From: an uncultured Rhodospira sp.
GTDB taxonomy: Bacteria > Pseudomonadota > Alphaproteobacteria > Rhodospirillales > Rhodospirillaceae
Length of the DNA stretch: 35,273 nt
Assembly: GCF_937138205.1 (NCBI RefSeq)
Contig: NZ_CAKZOT010000029.1
Span: forward strand, 1-35,273
Direction: 5' to 3'
Made by a program: the position numbers and the translations under genes. Below the pieces are notes generated by a model, which was not told the DNA's origin, did no database searches, and saw only the letters and a list, made by a program, of their open reading frames with translations. Position 1 is the stretch's first letter; every line of letters starts with the position of its first letter. Positions 33,034 to 35,273 of this stretch are shown piece by piece.

Positions 33034-33061
33034 TTCTAACGCGTCGGGCCGCTCTTGACAA
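33034..33061 (-). promoter_or_regulatory. Candidate promoter of the rpsB-bamA operon
   Basis: On the minus strand TTGTCA (33056-33061) is followed after 16 bases by TTAGAA (33034-33039). This would place the transcript start near 33027 and leave a structured, GC-rich leader of about 160 bases before rpsB. The -35 box is good, the -10 box moderate. No better candidate is seen nearer the gene. Confidence 0.4.
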
Positions 33062-33170
33062 GCCCCGCGACGACCCCCATCGCCGGGGGCAATGCCCCGG
33101 CGAGTCCACCGCGTTTCATCATATAGGATCAGAGATGGGGCGGCGCGATGGCGACCGCGCGAGATTTGAA

Positions 33171-33199
33171 TTGCCAGAGACGCCGACATGTGGTCTAAA
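33171..33199 (+). promoter_or_regulatory. Candidate promoter of the DEAD-box helicase gene
   Basis: TTGCCA (33171-33176) and TCTAAA (33194-33199) are separated by exactly 17 bases. The -35 box matches the sigma-70 consensus at five of six positions and the -10 box at four. The start would leave a leader of about 245 bases, a feature often seen in cold-shock mRNAs. GACATG occurs on both sides of the -10 box. Confidence 0.45.
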
Positions 33200-33285
33200 A
33201 ACCTGACATGGACCGTGCGTTGCCGCGCATGGATAGCGACGATGTCGCTGTCTGCGGGCGAGCGGGTCCGGCGACCATGCGCTCA

Positions 33286-33304
33286 GGACGTCCCGAGGAC
33301 GTCC
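33286..33304. promoter_or_regulatory. Two tandem palindromic GGACGTCC sites
   Basis: Two identical 8-bp palindromes (33286-33293 and 33297-33304) have centres 11 bases apart, that is one helical turn, so a dimeric regulator could bind both on the same DNA face. They lie about 150 bases before the helicase start and downstream of its likely promoter. Alternatively they form RNA structure in the leader. Confidence 0.35.
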
Positions 33305-33452
33305 GTTTCCGCTTCCGGGCGGGTCGCGGAGTGTCGCGCCCGACCGTGGGGCCTTGTTCGCGCAAGCGCCTTTTTCATGACATCCGCCGGGGTGCCCGTC
33401 GCGCGAATCCAGGCACCGTCCTGCGCCGGCACCGGCAAACGAAAGTTCCCGA

Positions 33453-34706
33453 TTGACCCAGTTTTCTGATCTCGGCCTGGCCGAGCCTCTCCTTCGTGCC
33501 ATCGCGGCCGAAGGCTACTCTCATCCCACACCCATCCAAGGCCAGGCCATTCCCGCCGTGTTGGGCGGGCGCGACCTGCTGGGCATCGCCCAGACCGGAA
33601 CCGGCAAGACGGCGGCGTTCGTGCTGCCGCTGCTGGACCGTCTCGCGCGGGCTTCGTCGCCGACGCCGAAACACGGCTGCCGGGCCTTGATCCTGGTGCC
33701 GACCCGCGAACTGGCGGCGCAGGTGGTCGAGGCCATCCGCGCCTATGGCCGTTACTGCGGCGTTCGCACCGCCACGGTGATCGGCGGCGCCAAGCCCGGG
33801 CCGCAGGCGCGCGCCCTGGCCAACGGTGTCGATGTCGTCGTGGCCACGCCGGGCCGTCTGCTCGACCACTTGGGGACCGGCGTCGCCCGCCTCGACGCGG
33901 TCGGTACCGTGGTCCTGGACGAGGCCGACCAGATGCTCGACCTGGGGTTCCTGCCGGCCATCCGCCGCGTCATGGCGGCGCTGCCGAAACGGCGCCAGAC
34001 GCTGCTTCTGTCGGCCACCATGCCGAAGGCCATCCGGACCCTGGCCGCCGATTTCCTGACCAACCCCGTCGAGGTGTCCGTCGCCCCGGCGTCCCGCCCG
34101 ATCGAGCGTATCGACCAGTCGGTGATGCACGTCGAGGCGACGGCCAAGCGCGACGCGCTGGTCACCGTCCTGGGCGGCCCCGGGGTGGAGCGGGCCATTG
34201 TCTTCACCCGCACCAAGCGCGGCGCCGACCGCGTGGCGCGGCATCTGGAACAGGCCGGCTTGTCGGCCGCCGCCATCCACGGCAACAAGAGCCAGCCGCA
34301 GCGAACCCGCGCGCTGGATGCGTTCCGGGGGGGCGGGGTGTCCGTCCTGGTGGCCACCGATATCGCCGCCCGGGGGATTGACGTGGACGATGTCTCGCAC
34401 GTCATCAACTACGAGCTCCCGAACGTCCCCGAGGCCTACGTCCATCGCATTGGCCGCACCGCGCGGGCCGGCAAGGCCGGGGTCGCCATCTCGCTGTGCG
34501 ACCCCGCCGAGCGCGGCCTGTTGCGTGACATCGAGCGGTTGATCGGGCATTCTTTCCCAGGTCCGGCGGGACGCGCGGCGCCGCCCGCCACCGAGTTGCC
34601 CCGCGCCCCGGGGCCCGCGCGCTGGCGGGAGGGCACGGCCCCGACCCGTTCGCGACGGCGGCGGCGGTCGGCCCCCGCGGTCGGCGCCGCCCACGCCAGC
34701 GCCTGA
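33453..34706 (+). CDS. DEAD-box ATP-dependent RNA helicase (RhlE-like)
   Basis: The 417-residue helicase begins with the Q motif [19 protein letters not shown] and HPTPIQ. Motif I is AQTGTGKT, Ia [14 protein letters not shown] ([10 protein letters not shown]) and III SATMP. The C-terminal domain carries [12 protein letters not shown] and motif [13 protein letters not shown] basic Arg/Pro-rich tail (residues about 370-417) may bind RNA. The start is TTG at 33453, since it gives the standard N-terminus and no ATG fits; the ribosome-binding site is poor. The next gene encodes a cold-shock protein, so the pair may act together on structured RNA at low temperature (inference). Confidence 0.93.
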   Translation: MTQFSDLGLAEPLLRAIAAEGYSHPTPIQGQAIPAVLGGRDLLGIAQTGTGKTAAFVLPLLDRLARASSPTPKHGCRALILVPTRELAAQVVEAIRAYGRYCGVRTATVIGGAKPGPQARALANGVDVVVATPGRLLDHLGTGVARLDAVGTVVLDEADQMLDLGFLPAIRRVMAALPKRRQTLLLSATMPKAIRTLAADFLTNPVEVSVAPASRPIERIDQSVMHVEATAKRDALVTVLGGPGVERAIVFTRTKRGADRVARHLEQAGLSAAAIHGNKSQPQRTRALDAFRGGGVSVLVATDIAARGIDVDDVSHVINYELPNVPEAYVHRIGRTARAGKAGVAISLCDPAERGLLRDIERLIGHSFPGPAGRAAPPATELPRAPGPARWREGTAPTRSRRRRRSAPAVGAAHASA

Positions 34707-34801
34707 CACCCTCACCGGGGGGCGGGATGACGCGAGCGTCGCCCGCGCCTCCTTTCCTCCACCCCAAGACAGTTCCACCTTCAAGAAAAGGAGAGACCGA
34801 C

Positions 34802-35011
34802 ATGGAGACGGGTTCGGTCAAATGGTTCAACAACACAAAGGGCTATGGGTTCATCGCGCCGGATGGCGGCGGTCCTGACGTGTTCGTCCACATCAGTGCC
34901 GTCGAGCGCGCCGGCCTGCACACCCTGAGCGACGGCCAGCGCATCAGCTACGAGATCGAGGTGGACCAGAAGCGCGGCAAGTCCTCGGCCGCCAACCTCC
35001 GGGTCGAGTAG
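34802..35011 (+). CDS. Cold-shock protein (CspA family)
   Basis: The 69-residue single cold-shock domain binds single-stranded RNA or DNA. RNP1 is KGYGFIAPD (residues about 13-21) and RNP2 is VFVHISAV (about 28-35), both intact. Start [10 protein letters not shown] is typical. AAAGGAGAG precedes the ATG at 34802. It lies 95 bases after the helicase gene on the same strand, and a hairpin follows 24 bases after its stop. It may be cotranscribed with the helicase or have its own promoter in the gap. Confidence 0.94.
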   Translation: METGSVKWFNNTKGYGFIAPDGGGPDVFVHISAVERAGLHTLSDGQRISYEIEVDQKRGKSSAANLRVE

Positions 35012-35034
35012 CGTCACCACCCAGGTGTGCCCGT

Positions 35035-35059
35035 CGGGCGGGAGTTGGACTCCCGCCCG
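35035..35059 (+). terminator. Hairpin terminator after the cold-shock gene
   Basis: CGGGCGGGAGT and ACTCCCGCCCG form a perfect 11-bp stem with a three-base loop, 24 bases downstream of the cspA-like stop. It is followed by GACCAGG rather than a T-run. Position and strength make it the likely transcript end. Confidence 0.6.
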
Positions 35060-35100
35060 GACCAGGGCGGTCTCGGACCGTTGGGTGATGACATCGGTTT

Positions 35101-35125
35101 CGGACGGGGCCGCGAGCCCCGTCCG
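35101..35125. repeat. Second hairpin downstream of the cold-shock gene
   Basis: CGGACGGGGC and GCCCCGTCCG form a perfect 10-bp inverted repeat around five bases. It may be a backup terminator or end of a transcript from the right. The rest of the 35012-35273 stretch shows no gene. Confidence 0.5.
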
Positions 35126-35273
35126 GCCGTGCCGGTGATTAGACAAACTCTGGGGTCCGCCCCCTTGCCCGCCTATTCGCGGTTTTGCTGTGCGTCTACG
35201 ACAGCGGACGCCTTGAAACCAGGGGAATCGGGTGAACGGGTCATGCCGTGACGACGCTTGCGAGGTAGTCGTC

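Larger units (their letters stand above)
32865..33452. other. Divergent control region between rpsB and the DEAD-box helicase gene
   Basis: These 588 bases contain no credible gene. They hold the candidate rpsB promoter (33034-33061), a GC-rich hairpin with one bulged base at 33081-33102, a candidate helicase promoter (33171-33199) and tandem GGACGTCC sites (33286-33304). The rpsB side implies a 5' leader of about 160 bases, the helicase side one of about 245 bases. Both are long enough for leader-based control. Confidence 0.55.

Noticed and set aside
30714-33206. 830-codon plus-strand open frame opposite pyrH, tsf and rpsB
   Set aside because: Runs antisense to three essential genes in standard order; its composition is that of a shadow frame.
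35241-35273. End of a minus-strand gene entering from the right edge (DDYLASVVTA then stop)
   Set aside because: Only ten codons are inside the window, so coding cannot be judged.

Overview
The window is GC-rich chromosomal DNA from an alphaproteobacterium, most likely Rhodospirillales. That placement is inference from gene order and protein style: the rpsB-tsf-pyrH-frr-uppS-cdsA-dxr-rseP-bamA run, a TSUP/TIGR02186 pair, a dnaB-alr-mlaE-mlaF run, PaaY-like and delta-class carbonic anhydrases, and many GTG/TTG starts. No rRNA, tRNA, CRISPR array or phage region was seen.

Left part (1-9.9 kb): a small exported protein of unknown function (minus strand) lies next to a plus-strand run made of a TauE/SafE-type (TSUP) permease, a TIGR02186-type membrane-anchored protein, a universal stress protein, a bifunctional NAD(P)H-hydrate epimerase/dehydratase and malonyl-CoA decarboxylase. 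A secreted delta-class carbonic anhydrase and a Rossmann-fold epimerase-like protein follow. On the minus strand there is a toxin-antitoxin locus whose RelE-type toxin is broken by a one-base frameshift while its XRE antitoxin is intact, and then a DUF805 membrane protein.

Middle (9.9-22.5 kb): a minus-strand operon dnaB-alr-mlaE-mlaF (replicative helicase, D-alanine supply, lipid-transport ABC core). Next come a short hypothetical gene with an IS-end-like element at its 3' end, a PaaY-type gamma-carbonic anhydrase-like protein, and an ISAs1-family element that is internally deleted but keeps both inverted repeats. A low-GC O-antigen ligase/polymerase-like gene follows, with a run of 14 C between it and bamD. 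After bamD come a cysteine-rich periplasmic protein built from two copies of a CX6CX3CX13CX3CX6C module, a sensor histidine kinase with no adjacent regulator, and nhaA.

Right part (22.5-35.3 kb): a repeat-rich gap with a 21-bp perfect palindrome, then the envelope/translation operon on the minus strand. It supplies ribosomal protein S2 and EF-Ts, UMP kinase, ribosome recycling factor, undecaprenyl-PP synthase, CDP-diglyceride synthase, DXP reductoisomerase, site-2 protease RseP and BamA. Divergent from rpsB is a DEAD-box RNA helicase with a long leader, followed by a cold-shock protein gene.

The points most worth a second look are the twin cysteine-hairpin protein, the poly-C tract beside a transferred polysaccharide gene, the decayed toxin with surviving antitoxin, the ISAs1 deletion derivative, the paired hairpin repeats, and the tandem GGACGTCC sites in the helicase leader.
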